From assembly GCA_003451785.1 (NCBI GenBank), contig DMJL01000120.1, forward strand, positions 1,089-14,381: 13,293 nt of DNA, read 5' to 3'. The notes beneath the pieces were generated by a model that saw only the letters and a list, made by a program, of their open reading frames with translations, was not told the origin of the DNA and made no database searches. Shown in pieces: positions 5,401-13,293 of this stretch (positions are counted from its first letter, which is position 1; each line of letters begins with the position of its first letter). This stretch comes from Bacteroidales bacterium (lineage in GTDB: Bacteria; Bacteroidota; Bacteroidia; Bacteroidales; UBA7960). Position numbers and translations under genes: made by a program.

Positions 5401-7044
5401 TCACCCTATTTGGTCTATAACATACTTTATGTGGGGTCTATTGCCCGAGGGCTGTAATATGCCTTTCTCCACCAGTGCATAAATGGTTTTTCGCACCTTA
5501 TTATTAGGCAATTCTTCCCCAATTCGCCTGTGAATTTCGCCCAAAGCAGTGGGCCCATATATCTTCACATCCTGATAAATTAGCTCTTCTAAGCGGTGGT
5601 TTTCAATGCGTTTCAGGTTAGTGCGCCCTTTAAAATTGGCTTTCTTCAAAAAGTCAGGATTCACCAAATATTCTGTTGCCTTAGTTTTTCCTTTCGCGAT
5701 TATTAATTTCCATTCCATTAATCTGCCCATCCAATTACTCACCACATTTGGGGTGTCGGGCAAATTGAGTTCTTTTGAAAAATTTACAGCCGATATGGAG
5801 TTGTGTTGCGCAATCAGCCCTAATGAGATCAACTCTTTTGTATTCAATGGAAATTCTTGGTTCGCTCTATTGATTAAGGAAACTATTTCGGTTTTTGCGA
5901 TGCGTTTATGGATTGTAAATTTCACATAATCGTCTCCCTGAAATGGAACGGGCATGGGCTTTGCGTTGGACAACAACACTTGATACATTTTGTCGATACC
6001 CGAGCCTTCTTTATCCATTAAATGCAAATCGTAGAACACATGCGCTAAATAGGGATTTCTCCTTACATTCTTATGAAGAACATTGGCAGCAGTTACCCCA
6101 ATAGGAAAAAGACCAGGGTTTATAACTTCCAATCGGTCGGCATACAGATGGATAAAAATATCGCCTCTGGTGGTATATGGCCTATGAACCAAAGCATTGG
6201 CCATCAACTCCCGAATAACTTCTTCTTCGTAATTGGGAACAAACTTGCGGAACATACCGTCGGCAACATCAACGCCTTCTTTCCAATCGGGTATTTTTGT
6301 CCACACAGCTTCAATCAATTCTATAGGATTGAGGGAATGGTCTTCCCAAAGAATTTTGTTTACTTTTTGCCCAAATTCATCGAATTTGAGAAAATGGATA
6401 GTGGGTGCATAAAGCAATTTTGCGCGGTCGTTGCGCTTACCCAGCCAAAGCACACCAAGATTGGTCAATAGTTTGTCTTCTGAAAAGAAGTAATGCTCAA
6501 GTAGTTCATCATCACTTTTGTTTTTAATATGGGGTGTGATGCGCGTAGATTGTTGGAGATTTAATTTGAACCGCGCAAATTTTTCCGGTTCAATTTCTGT
6601 TGCAGGGATTTTTGTTTTGCGGGTTTCCCAAATAAATGAAGGCTTATCTGTAAACAATCGTATCAGTTCGTCGGGCAGCAGGGGCACACAGGTATCACCG
6701 CTGCGATAATAGTAGCGCCCATCTGTGGTAGAAGCCATAGTGGATGCACTAAAGAATACTTCCAACTCTACAAATTCACCTTTGTTCTCGGCTGTGATGA
6801 TTTTGGCATTCACACCCACATTTATCGTATGTTCAGCTATTTTCTTTTTAATGTATGAAGGAAGATTTTCATCAATTTTCTGGTCTGCCGGAGGCATGGT
6901 TTCGTAGTTGGCAATGCCAATAAGTATTTTGCCGCCCCTGCTGTTAGCAAAGCATACACAGTCTTTGGCTAATTCTTTCCAATCGGCCTTCTTGCCTGTA
7001 ACTATATCCAACCTTTTCTTTTCTATAAACTGTGTTTCTTTCAT
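5401..7044 (-). CDS. AlbA_2 (Schlafen-like) domain protein with GHKL-type ATPase and winged-helix tail
   Basis: 547 residues. The N-terminus, with E8-K-K and the signature CFANSRGGKILIGI (31-44), then YYYRSGDTCVPL (111-122), is an AlbA_2 domain as found in Schlafen-related and COG2865 'RecG-like' predicted regulators. The middle carries a GHKL/HATPase_c_4 fold: N-box VIRELMANALVHRPY (276-290), INPGLFP (308-314) and the glycine loop EGSGIDKM (346-353). The last ~160 residues contain at least one winged-helix-like segment (LGEIHRRIGEELPNNKVRKTIYALVEKGIL, 501-530). Its ATG overlaps the res stop in ATGA (7041-7044), so it is translationally coupled to res. Many relatives are described as transcription regulators, and AlbA_2 domains of Schlafens bind or cut RNA. 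Here it may regulate the operon or act as an extra effector or sensor of the restriction system; the sequence does not decide. There is no evidence that it is a helicase despite the frequent 'RecG' label. Confidence 0.8.
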   Translation of the reverse strand: MKETQFIEKKRLDIVTGKKADWKELAKDCVCFANSRGGKILIGIANYETMPPADQKIDENLPSYIKKKIAEHTINVGVNAKIITAENKGEFVELEVFFSASTMASTTDGRYYYRSGDTCVPLLPDELIRLFTDKPSFIWETRKTKIPATEIEPEKFARFKLNLQQSTRITPHIKNKSDDELLEHYFFSEDKLLTNLGVLWLGKRNDRAKLLYAPTIHFLKFDEFGQKVNKILWEDHSLNPIELIEAVWTKIPDWKEGVDVADGMFRKFVPNYEEEVIRELMANALVHRPYTTRGDIFIHLYADRLEVINPGLFPIGVTAANVLHKNVRRNPYLAHVFYDLHLMDKEGSGIDKMYQVLLSNAKPMPVPFQGDDYVKFTIHKRIAKTEIVSLINRANQEFPLNTKELISLGLIAQHNSISAVNFSKELNLPDTPNVVSNWMGRLMEWKLIIAKGKTKATEYLVNPDFLKKANFKGRTNLKRIENHRLEELIYQDVKIYGPTALGEIHRRIGEELPNNKVRKTIYALVEKGILQPSGNRPHIKYVIDQIG

Positions 7045-9701
7045 TCTACTTTGAAAATTTCACAAAGGTCAGCAAATGATTTTAAGTCTTTTTTCACATC
7101 TTCCCATTTTTCCTGCTTTACATACAAAGGATTGTAGGTGTAATCGCTTTGGGCATTGTTGATGTCATGGCACCAAGTGATCAATCGTTTGATTTTGCGC
7201 ATGTCATCCACATCTTCTCTGCCTTTGGTTTCCAGAATAAAAAAAGTATTTATGCCGGTTTTTACAAAGAAGTCAGGGAAATATTCCCGAATAGTTCCGT
7301 CCTGTGCCTGATATTCAATTTTGAAATTTACACCGCCCACGCCTAAGGTATTTTTGGCAAAGGCAATTACATCTATAAAACGATTCTCAAGGAATGATGC
7401 TACTTCAAGCTCAAAAGCATTGTCGCCAATGATTTTATTGAAAACCGATTTTTTCGGCACAAGGAAAGGTTGGTTTTCGGCAACCTTGGGTTTGGTCGTT
7501 TTTAGCGAAATGTAGTTTTTCACTTCCGCTGTTCCTCTATCGGTTACCGTCAATTCATCAATGGCTTTTTTGAATATGGTGCGTAGAATTTCCTTAGGTT
7601 TTATTTCCGATAGATTTCTAAGCGTTTGCGGGTCGCTCAATGCAACTTCATGGGTAAAAAGCTGATATTTGATAAAGCTTTCCACTTTGGGATAAAGAAT
7701 ATTGAAGCCACTAACTAAGCGACTGTCTTTGAGAATAGAAGCTGTGAAAAAGCCAATTACATTACGAAAGTCGGGAACAGTGTCTTTGAAAACAGTTTTA
7801 TGCGAAAAATCTCCATCAATATCATTGAACACAATCTCCTTCAACTCGTCGGTGCTGAATTTTTTAAGCGGAACTTTTTCGTTTTTGAATTTACCTACAT
7901 CTATATTTTCCAAATTCTTGAACTCCCGGTAAATTCTCGGACTCATTTGTGGAATAGGAATATCTAACTTTTCCAAATCCTTGCCAGGATGGTCGTTGTC
8001 CACTTCCACTATAACTGGCGATTTTCCTTTAGTACCTTTTCCCATTGGACTGTATTGAAATTCCACGCCTTCGGTTTTTAGTTCTTCCACAAATTCCAAA
8101 AACTTAGGTGTTCCAACAATAACCAATTTTTCGGGAGTATCGAGGGCAAACATTTTTCTTAATCCCCTTCCAATGGTTTGCTCAGGAAGGATTTTTGAAT
8201 CCGCTCCATAAGGACGAAGCCCCACTATGGTGGATACATTTCTGACATCCCACCCCTCGCGAAGCATCAAAACCGAAACAACGGCTTTGTAAGGTGAGTG
8301 GTCTTTATCAATATCGTCTGCAGCTTTGCGTAATTTCTCTAATGCATCCTTGTCTTTTTTGTTGGATGCTGATTCTTTTATTTCGCCAGAAGTATTGGTG
8401 TGAATAGTCAAAACCGAATCTTTCATAATCGGGTAATTGGCTTCCAAGAAAGCTGCAGCCTGATCTGCTTCCTTGGTGCTCATGGTCATTATGAACAGAA
8501 TAGGGGTTTTGTAATTTTTAAGTTCTTCATACTGCTGTTCCCATTCCAAAAAACCCAAATGCATATAGTCGCGATATCGTTCTACAAAATCGCTGCTTTC
8601 CTTTTCTTGAATTTTTTGTCGCGAAGCTTCGTCCGGCAAAACAGGTGATTTAACAACATTCTGTTTGATGGCTTCTACCAACGGATAATCGCAAATAGTC
8701 TGCACGAAAATTGCCCCGTTGTTATGTCGAGGTGTTGCAGTGAAATCCGTTTGTAAACAGATTCCGGTTCCTGTTTTCAGTTTTAATTTGTTGTTGATGT
8801 CTTCAATGCTTTTGTACCAAGCGAGTGAGCTATTGTGAATATGATGTGCCTCATCATTCAGCACAATTAGATTGCTAATTTTATCGCTTCTGAGAATTTT
8901 GCCAAGATCTAAGCCTTTTGAAGTATCTGCATCGGATTTTGGTTTTACTCCCAAAAAAGTTGTTTCAAAACTCTGTTCTGGTTCTTCATTGAAAAACACA
9001 CGGTGAATGTTGGTAAGAAAAATATTGCCGGATTCTGTGATGGGCTTCAGATCGTCCTGAATGTGCAACGATAATTGAAAATCGTTTTTCCAGTCTTTGT
9101 CGTAAAAGCCATTGTCAGGAATGAAAGGCTCGTTAAAAAACATTTTCAGTCCATCAAAATCTTTTCTTAAGCGATTCAACACGATGATGTTGGGTGCAAT
9201 CAACAAAAAATCTTTTGCTAGTGTGCTTTTGGCTTCATAATGTTTATGGAAATATGCCCAAACCAATGTCAAGCCCATAACCTTAGTCTTACCCGCACCA
9301 GTCGCCATCTTCACTGCATATCGAGGCCAATATTCGTCGAACATACCCGTGCTTATGCGACCCGATGAATCGAATTTCATCAATTCGTATTTGTCCTTCG
9401 CATTGGCTATTTCATACAAATAAACGATAGATTCTATTGCTTCTCGTTGAGCAAAGAAAAAGCTGAACTTGGTTTGAGCGATTAAATGCTCTTGATTAAA
9501 CCAAAAATTCAAAAGTGCTTTCGTGGTTTCGGATGCTCCATCGTAATGGTTTTCACGCCATTTTGCAACAGCAAGTCTGATTTTATATACCAATGGCGCC
9601 AGCAACTTTTCATACGCATTCTGAAAAGCATCCAATTGGCTTTGTGAAGGTGCCCACCTTTCGTTTGGTGATAATATTTTAAACGGGTCTGAAAATTTCA
9701 T
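7041..9701 (-). CDS. Type III-like restriction endonuclease subunit (Res): SF2 helicase plus PD-(D/E)xK nuclease
   Basis: 886 residues from ATG 9699-9701. The frame is open to a TTG at 9747-9749, but a promoter-like TAnnTTTG lies at 9722-9729 between the two, so the ATG is preferred. SF2 motifs in order are Walker A ATGAGKT (133-139), DEAHH (283-287), TATP (321-324), REGWD (481-485) and QTIGRGLRK (508-516). The C-terminus has a nuclease core, PDFFV with D810, then ETK with E824 and K826. This helicase-then-nuclease layout is that of type III Res subunits, which need Mod for site binding and use ATP to communicate between two sites before cutting unmodified DNA. It is the first gene of the minus-strand operon, whereas classical loci have mod first. 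All key residues are present, so the enzyme looks active. Confidence 0.88.
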   Translation of the reverse strand: MKFSDPFKILSPNERWAPSQSQLDAFQNAYEKLLAPLVYKIRLAVAKWRENHYDGASETTKALLNFWFNQEHLIAQTKFSFFFAQREAIESIVYLYEIANAKDKYELMKFDSSGRISTGMFDEYWPRYAVKMATGAGKTKVMGLTLVWAYFHKHYEAKSTLAKDFLLIAPNIIVLNRLRKDFDGLKMFFNEPFIPDNGFYDKDWKNDFQLSLHIQDDLKPITESGNIFLTNIHRVFFNEEPEQSFETTFLGVKPKSDADTSKGLDLGKILRSDKISNLIVLNDEAHHIHNSSLAWYKSIEDINNKLKLKTGTGICLQTDFTATPRHNNGAIFVQTICDYPLVEAIKQNVVKSPVLPDEASRQKIQEKESSDFVERYRDYMHLGFLEWEQQYEELKNYKTPILFIMTMSTKEADQAAAFLEANYPIMKDSVLTIHTNTSGEIKESASNKKDKDALEKLRKAADDIDKDHSPYKAVVSVLMLREGWDVRNVSTIVGLRPYGADSKILPEQTIGRGLRKMFALDTPEKLVIVGTPKFLEFVEELKTEGVEFQYSPMGKGTKGKSPVIVEVDNDHPGKDLEKLDIPIPQMSPRIYREFKNLENIDVGKFKNEKVPLKKFSTDELKEIVFNDIDGDFSHKTVFKDTVPDFRNVIGFFTASILKDSRLVSGFNILYPKVESFIKYQLFTHEVALSDPQTLRNLSEIKPKEILRTIFKKAIDELTVTDRGTAEVKNYISLKTTKPKVAENQPFLVPKKSVFNKIIGDNAFELEVASFLENRFIDVIAFAKNTLGVGGVNFKIEYQAQDGTIREYFPDFFVKTGINTFFILETKGREDVDDMRKIKRLITWCHDINNAQSDYTYNPLYVKQEKWEDVKKDLKSFADLCEIFKVE

Positions 9702-9721
9702 GAATAGCTTTATGGTTCGTC

Positions 9722-9749
9722 CAAAGTTAATATTTCTGTCAATTTGCAA
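9722..9749 (-). promoter_or_regulatory. Probable Bacteroidota promoter of the res operon
   Basis: On the minus strand TAACTTTG (9729 to 9722) matches the TAnnTTTG -7 element of the Bacteroidota primary sigma factor. A TTG (9749 to 9747) lies 17 nt upstream as a possible -33 element, slightly closer than the usual spacing of about 19-21 nt. The -7 element is 20 bp before the res ATG at 9701, giving a short leader. It also argues against the upstream TTG start. Confidence 0.5.
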
Positions 9750-10201
9750 GTAATGAGGGCATTTTTATAAAACAAATGCAAATAAACTATTCCTTAAAAA
9801 AATTACTTGGCATACAAATCGATTGTTATTCAGCATTTAAATGACAGAAAAACAAATTAAACCAAAATCGTTTATCTAATGCAAGGGAGTACCAGGTTTG
9901 CAAATCGCATTGCACGCATTAAGAATAAAATTCCTTTTTAGAACCGCCTTTCCGCATTAATGCCTTTGCTGCAATAAAATGAATGATAGCCCTAAGTTTA
10001 GATCTGATGAAATTTGACCATATCGAGTTCTTTCGGTACCGCAATTTTATCCGTTTTTTACTATTTGGCCATTAAAAAAAAGGAAGCCCAAATTCGGAGG
10101 TATTCAATTTTTTGAGCAAAACAACGCCATTCCTGTGTTTTTTTCGCTATGTTTGCCGCAAATATTTATACAATATCCTACACCCATATTTATAAGCGTT
10201 T
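9750..10201. other. Divergent intergenic region between res operon and lysine locus
   Basis: 452 bp between two divergent genes. It is AT-rich, with several A/T runs (for example A9 at 10073-10081). The only open frames are tiny, such as a 22-codon ATG frame at 10007-10075, without homology that I recognise. Apart from the promoter-like elements at each end I see no RNA gene, no strong hairpin and no repeat family shared with 255-1124. Confidence 0.5.
10148..10155 (+). promoter_or_regulatory. Possible -7 element of the lysine-ketoglutarate reductase gene
   Basis: TATGTTTG matches TAnnTTTG and lies 46 bp before the ATG at 10202, giving a leader of about 40 nt. No convincing TTTG -33 element is visible at the usual distance, so the call is tentative. 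Confidence 0.35.
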
Positions 10202-11521
10202 ATGAATAGAACTATTGGAATACGGCATGAAGATAAATATGCAATGGAGCGCCGGGCTGCAATTGCTCCTTGCATGGTAGAAAAACTCATACGAAAAAAA
10301 CAACTACAAGTTTTAGTACAATCCTCTCCCAAAAGAATTTTCACCGACGACGAATACAGAAAAGCGGGCGCAAATATTCAATCGGATTTGAAAGATTGCC
10401 CGGTGATTTTTGGACTAAAAGAAATACCTATCGAATCACTAGAAGCAGGTAAAACCTATGTTTTCTTTAGTCATGTGATAAAAGGACAGCCCTACAATAT
10501 GCCCATGCTAAAGCGACTCATGGATCTGGGTTGCAGTTTGATAGATTATGAAAGGATTGTTGATGAACAAAACAAAAGACTCATCTTTTTTGGCAAATAT
10601 GCGGGTATTGCCGGCATGATTAATACTTTTTGGGCATTGGGCCAGCGATTGCGCGTTTTGGGGTATCCCGATAATCCCTTTTTAGAAATCCAACAAGCAC
10701 ACAAATACCCTTCCCTATCCGTAGCAAAGAAGCAAATCTCCGCAGTAGGTAGAAAAATTTTGGAAAGGGGATTACCTGAGCAGGTAGCTCCAATCACGAT
10801 TGGATTCACAGGATACGGAAATGTTTCGACCGGTGCGCAAGAAATAGCCAATTTGCTGCCAAGTATGGAACTCGAGCCAGAAGAACTTCTGAAATTAGAC
10901 CAATTCCAAAAGCTCCCCAACAATTTTCTCTACAAAACGGTTTTTAGGGAAAACCACATGATGAGGCATATAGCGGGCGGTCCCTTCGATCTGAACGACT
11001 ATTACCAAAATCCGGAGCATTATGAATCCGATTTTGAAAAGTTTATACCACGGCTATCCGTTTTGCTCAACGGCATGTATTGGGATGCCCGATACCCGCG
11101 CATTGTAACTAAGGATTATGTGAAAAAAGCATTTTCGCAGGGTGTACCCAAGTTGATGGTGATTGGCGATGTAACCTGCGACCCCAATGGTTCGGTGGAA
11201 ATTACACACAAGGGAACTGCCATTGATGATCCGGTGTTTGTGTATAACCCCTTCACAGAGCAACCCACTATGGGATTTGAAGGAGAAGGACTGAGCGTAA
11301 TGGCAGTGGATATCCTACCAAGCGAACTTCCACGAGATGCTTCGGAGTTCTTTTCCAATGCATTGGAAAACTATATAGAACCCATTGCCATAGCCGACTA
11401 TAGCAAACCTTTCGACAAGATTTGCCTGCCGGCACCACTCAAACGCGCACTAATCGTTCACAAAGGCTCGCTAACACCAGCTTACAAATACTTGGAAGGG
11501 CATTTGGAGAAAGTGAAATAA
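10202..11521 (+). CDS. Lysine-ketoglutarate reductase-like protein (saccharopine-forming; LKR half of AASS)
   Basis: 439 residues. It matches the N-terminal LKR half of the animal/plant bifunctional alpha-aminoadipic semialdehyde synthase throughout. GIRHEDKYAMERRAAIAP (6-23) and TYVFFSHVIKGQPYNM (85-100) belong to the AlaDh/PNT-like N-terminal fold. FGKYAGIAGMIN (130-141), the glycine-rich GFTGYGNVSTGAQEI (201-215), NGMYWDARYPRIV, and IGDVTCDPNGSVEIT with the following EGEGLSVMAVDILPSELP complete the pattern. The family condenses lysine and 2-oxoglutarate with NAD(P)H to give saccharopine in the cytoplasm, the first step of saccharopine-route lysine degradation. The saccharopine dehydrogenase half lies in a separate gene at 12506, on the same strand, after one unrelated gene. 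A fungal-type LYS1 role (the reverse direction, in lysine synthesis) cannot be excluded, but the resemblance is to LKR. Confidence 0.85.
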   Translation: MNRTIGIRHEDKYAMERRAAIAPCMVEKLIRKKQLQVLVQSSPKRIFTDDEYRKAGANIQSDLKDCPVIFGLKEIPIESLEAGKTYVFFSHVIKGQPYNMPMLKRLMDLGCSLIDYERIVDEQNKRLIFFGKYAGIAGMINTFWALGQRLRVLGYPDNPFLEIQQAHKYPSLSVAKKQISAVGRKILERGLPEQVAPITIGFTGYGNVSTGAQEIANLLPSMELEPEELLKLDQFQKLPNNFLYKTVFRENHMMRHIAGGPFDLNDYYQNPEHYESDFEKFIPRLSVLLNGMYWDARYPRIVTKDYVKKAFSQGVPKLMVIGDVTCDPNGSVEITHKGTAIDDPVFVYNPFTEQPTMGFEGEGLSVMAVDILPSELPRDASEFFSNALENYIEPIAIADYSKPFDKICLPAPLKRALIVHKGSLTPAYKYLEGHLEKVK

Positions 11522-11559
11522 AATAGCAGCAAAAAATAGAAATTAGGATAAAATACGCG

Positions 11560-11595
11560 TTGTATTGAATTTCAATTAACTCTTAACGAATACAA
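11560..11595 (+). promoter_or_regulatory. Nested inverted repeats before the secreted-protein gene
   Basis: TTGTATT (11560-11566) is complementary to AATACAA (11589-11595), and the palindrome ATTGAA-T-TTCAAT (11564-11576) overlaps the left arm, so two alternative pairings are possible. It sits in the 116-bp gap after the LKR gene. It is not followed by a T run and is therefore a poor intrinsic terminator; it may be an operator or chance in AT-rich DNA. Confidence 0.25.
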
Positions 11596-11637
11596 TGGCG
11601 AATTACTTCTGATTCGATAAATACAAATGCGTTGCAG

Positions 11638-12459
11638 ATGAAAATCTTGGCATTATTCTTTACATTCTGTACCACCATTGCCTCACTGCAAGCAACCGGT
11701 AGATTTACGGATATGTTAGTAAAACATGCCGATACTTTTCAAATACTATCAACTCCCTTGGAGTATTTAGAAAATCTGGATCGCTCCACATTGGGCTTGT
11801 TTCCATCCGATGAATTGGTGCTTCTAACTTCCTGCCCAAGGAGTTATATCGCCTTTTGGACACTGAAAAACGATAGTTTGTTTCTCACCAATATTGTGAA
11901 CTGCGCCGACCGAACCATAAAAGCAGATTTGCACACCTTGTTTCCCGATAGGATTGCTGACCACGGTGTTTTCGCCCAATGGTATTCGGGTACAATAGAT
12001 ATTCCTTCGGGCAAAATTCTGGCATGGGTAGAATGGGATTTCCGCACACTTTATGCGTACGAAGAAGTTTGGCATTTCGAGAATGGTGTTTTCGGTTATG
12101 AAACTTTTTATCAAAACCATGTTGTAAATTCTCCATTTTGGAGTAAAGCACCCAACCGTTTAGATCGGCTGATTTATGGAAAAGTTGATTGGGATAATGT
12201 GCCAAATGATAGAAATATTGTTGCACAAACCTTTCTTAGATTTTACCTAAAACCGGATTTTGTTTTGGATACTGCACAATCGTTTACCCTAATCAATGGA
12301 GAAACTTTCCATAACGACGAAAATCCGTTTATGTTAGAAACCATAAGAGTAGCCCACCAAATTCCATCATGGAATGTTTACCTGCGAAAAGGCAGGGTGC
12401 TTCCCAATTCGTTATCACTGACATTTTGTAATCGCGGCCGAAGAAAATTTCGCCATTAG
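11638..12459 (+). CDS. Unrecognised secreted protein (possible frameshifted C-terminus)
   Basis: 273 residues from ATG 11638; an in-frame TTG at 11632 would add two residues but gives no better signal peptide. The N-terminus MKILALFFTFCTTIASLQA is a typical signal peptide, probably cut after LQA near residue 19, so the mature protein is exported to the periplasm or beyond. There is no lipobox and no later membrane segment. The mature part is rich in aromatic residues (W, Y, F), suggesting beta structure. I recognise no family. The last ~22 residues are basic and unlike the rest. The -1 frame instead reads QGASQFVITDIL and stops at 12429-12431, as would happen if one A had been lost from the AAAA at 12387-12390. 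The gene sits between the two saccharopine-pathway genes on the same strand, but nothing in it indicates a role in lysine metabolism. Confidence 0.65.
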   Translation: MKILALFFTFCTTIASLQATGRFTDMLVKHADTFQILSTPLEYLENLDRSTLGLFPSDELVLLTSCPRSYIAFWTLKNDSLFLTNIVNCADRTIKADLHTLFPDRIADHGVFAQWYSGTIDIPSGKILAWVEWDFRTLYAYEEVWHFENGVFGYETFYQNHVVNSPFWSKAPNRLDRLIYGKVDWDNVPNDRNIVAQTFLRFYLKPDFVLDTAQSFTLINGETFHNDENPFMLETIRVAHQIPSWNVYLRKGRVLPNSLSLTFCNRGRRKFRH

Positions 12460-12505
12460 GCAACCATTCATTGGGCTTGCAAGGAATAAAATAAAACTAT
12501 AATCT

Positions 12506-13293
12506 ATGAAGAAAGTACTAATACTTGGGGCGGGCATGATTTCCAAGCCCATCATATCGTATTTACTCGAAAAAGGAAAATTCGTAACCGTTGCTACCCA
12601 ATATTTGTTGGAAGCACAAGAAAAAATCATGGGACACCCCAATGGAAATGCCGTAGAATGGACTGTTGATAAGACCGACGAACTCGAAGCATTGGTAGCG
12701 CAGCACGACATTACCGTGAGCCTGCTTCCTTGGATTTATCATGTGATGGTAGCTAAATGCTGCATCAAACATCGCAAGGATATGCTTACAACATCCTATG
12801 TGAAGCCCGAAATGCATGCACTGCATACGGATGCTGAGAATGCTGGTATTTTGATTTTAAATGAATTAGGACTCGATCCGGGTATCGACCACATGGGAGC
12901 TATGCGAATCATTGACCATATACATGGCAAAGGTGGAAGCGTTGATGAATTTTATAGCATTTGCGGGGCACTGCCAGCTCCGGAGGCAGCCAACAACCCA
13001 TTCAGATACAAATTCTCTTGGAGCCCCAAAGGTGTAGTAATGGCCGGCAACAACAACGCAAAATTTCTGCGCAATGGTAATGTGGTTGATGTACCCACGA
13101 AAGATCTTTTTAAAAAACCATTAAAAATACTTTTTCCTGAAGTTGGATCATTAGAGATTTACCCCAATCGCGATAGTATGCCCTACATAGCGTTGTATGG
13201 CATACCCGAAGTAAAAACTATGATGCGGGGAACTTTTAGGCATCCGGGTTGGTGCGAATCTATGGATGCAATGAAAGCTTTAGGATTGATTAC
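12506..13293 (+). CDS. Saccharopine dehydrogenase (SDH half of AASS), 3' end outside window
   Basis: 262 codons from ATG 12506 to the window edge, still open. A Rossmann nucleotide-binding start, KKVLILGAGMISKPI (2-16), is followed by SLLPWIYHVMVAKCCI (72-87), the conserved NELGLDPGIDHM (119-130), and the family signature GALPAPEAANNPFRYKFSWSP (154-174). EIYPNRDSMPYIALYGI (217-233) and RGTFRHPGWCESM come next, collinear with the SDH half of animal AASS. The enzyme oxidises saccharopine to glutamate and 2-aminoadipate 6-semialdehyde, the step after LKR. The full protein should have about 440-460 residues, so roughly 60% is present. It starts 46 bp after the secreted-protein gene without its own obvious promoter motif and is probably co-transcribed. 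Confidence 0.9.
   Translation, partial: MKKVLILGAGMISKPIISYLLEKGKFVTVATQYLLEAQEKIMGHPNGNAVEWTVDKTDELEALVAQHDITVSLLPWIYHVMVAKCCIKHRKDMLTTSYVKPEMHALHTDAENAGILILNELGLDPGIDHMGAMRIIDHIHGKGGSVDEFYSICGALPAPEAANNPFRYKFSWSPKGVVMAGNNNAKFLRNGNVVDVPTKDLFKKPLKILFPEVGSLEIYPNRDSMPYIALYGIPEVKTMMRGTFRHPGWCESMDAMKALGLI

Noticed and set aside
5401..7044. Annotation of the middle defence gene as a RecG helicase.
   Set aside because: No Walker A, DEAD-box or helicase motif VI is present; the label comes from COG2865 naming. The visible domains are AlbA_2 and a GHKL ATPase.
3374..9000. Plus-strand open frames inside the res, AlbA_2 and mod genes (such as 5606-5929, 6073-6471, 8400-8648).
   Set aside because: They are antisense shadows of long genes with clear domains and have no recognisable proteins.
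10007..10075. A 22-codon ATG frame (MKFDHIEFFRYRNFIRFLLFGH) in the divergent intergenic region.
   Set aside because: Basic and hydrophobic, but too short to judge, with no ribosome binding site that I can see; the composition follows the AT-rich background.
10060..10110. A minus-strand terminator made by the T-rich run around 10073-10081 preceded by a CC..GG palindrome.
   Set aside because: The stem is short and imperfect, and no minus-strand gene ends there.

Overview
The window looks like chromosome from a member of the Bacteroidota. The evidence is a TAnnTTTG-type -7 promoter element in front of the defence operon, the lack of strong Shine-Dalgarno sequences, many short palindromic intergenic repeats of the type common in that phylum, and protein sequences that resemble Bacteroidota homologues. 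No taxonomic marker is present, so this is an inference. Four parts can be told apart.

(1) Positions 1-1213. The last codons of a gene, probably purC, run into a 7-bp tandem repeat that supplies the stop codon. About 1.1 kb without genes follows and is packed with repeats. Two copies of a three-hairpin repeat (A) flank a direct tandem pair of a second hairpin repeat (B). Between A and B lies a ~184-bp MITE-like element with 20-bp imperfect terminal inverted repeats. A REP-like element ends the region.

(2) About 1214-2837. An IS110-family insertion sequence, apparently inserted in a REP-like sequence. Its recombinase gene is split into two frames at an A7 run that forms a perfectly phased A-AAA-AAA slippery heptamer followed directly by a stop. 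The ~200-nt leader in front of the recombinase is where IS110-group elements encode a bridge RNA.

(3) 2972-9701, all on the minus strand. A three-gene type III restriction-modification-like operon in the order res (helicase plus PD-(D/E)xK nuclease), then an AlbA_2/GHKL-ATPase protein joined to res by an ATGA overlap, then mod (beta-class N6-adenine methyltransferase with a PKD-like tail). Classical type III loci are mod-res with no middle gene. The inserted, translationally coupled middle gene and the nuclease-first order are the most interesting features of the window.

(4) 10202-13293, plus strand. A lysine-degradation locus. A lysine-ketoglutarate reductase-like protein and a saccharopine dehydrogenase (cut by the window end) correspond to the two halves of the animal/plant bifunctional enzyme AASS/LKR-SDH. 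Between them sits an unrecognised secreted protein whose C-terminus may be frameshifted.

All calls rest on reading motifs by eye. No database search was run, and element boundaries for the IS and repeats are approximate.
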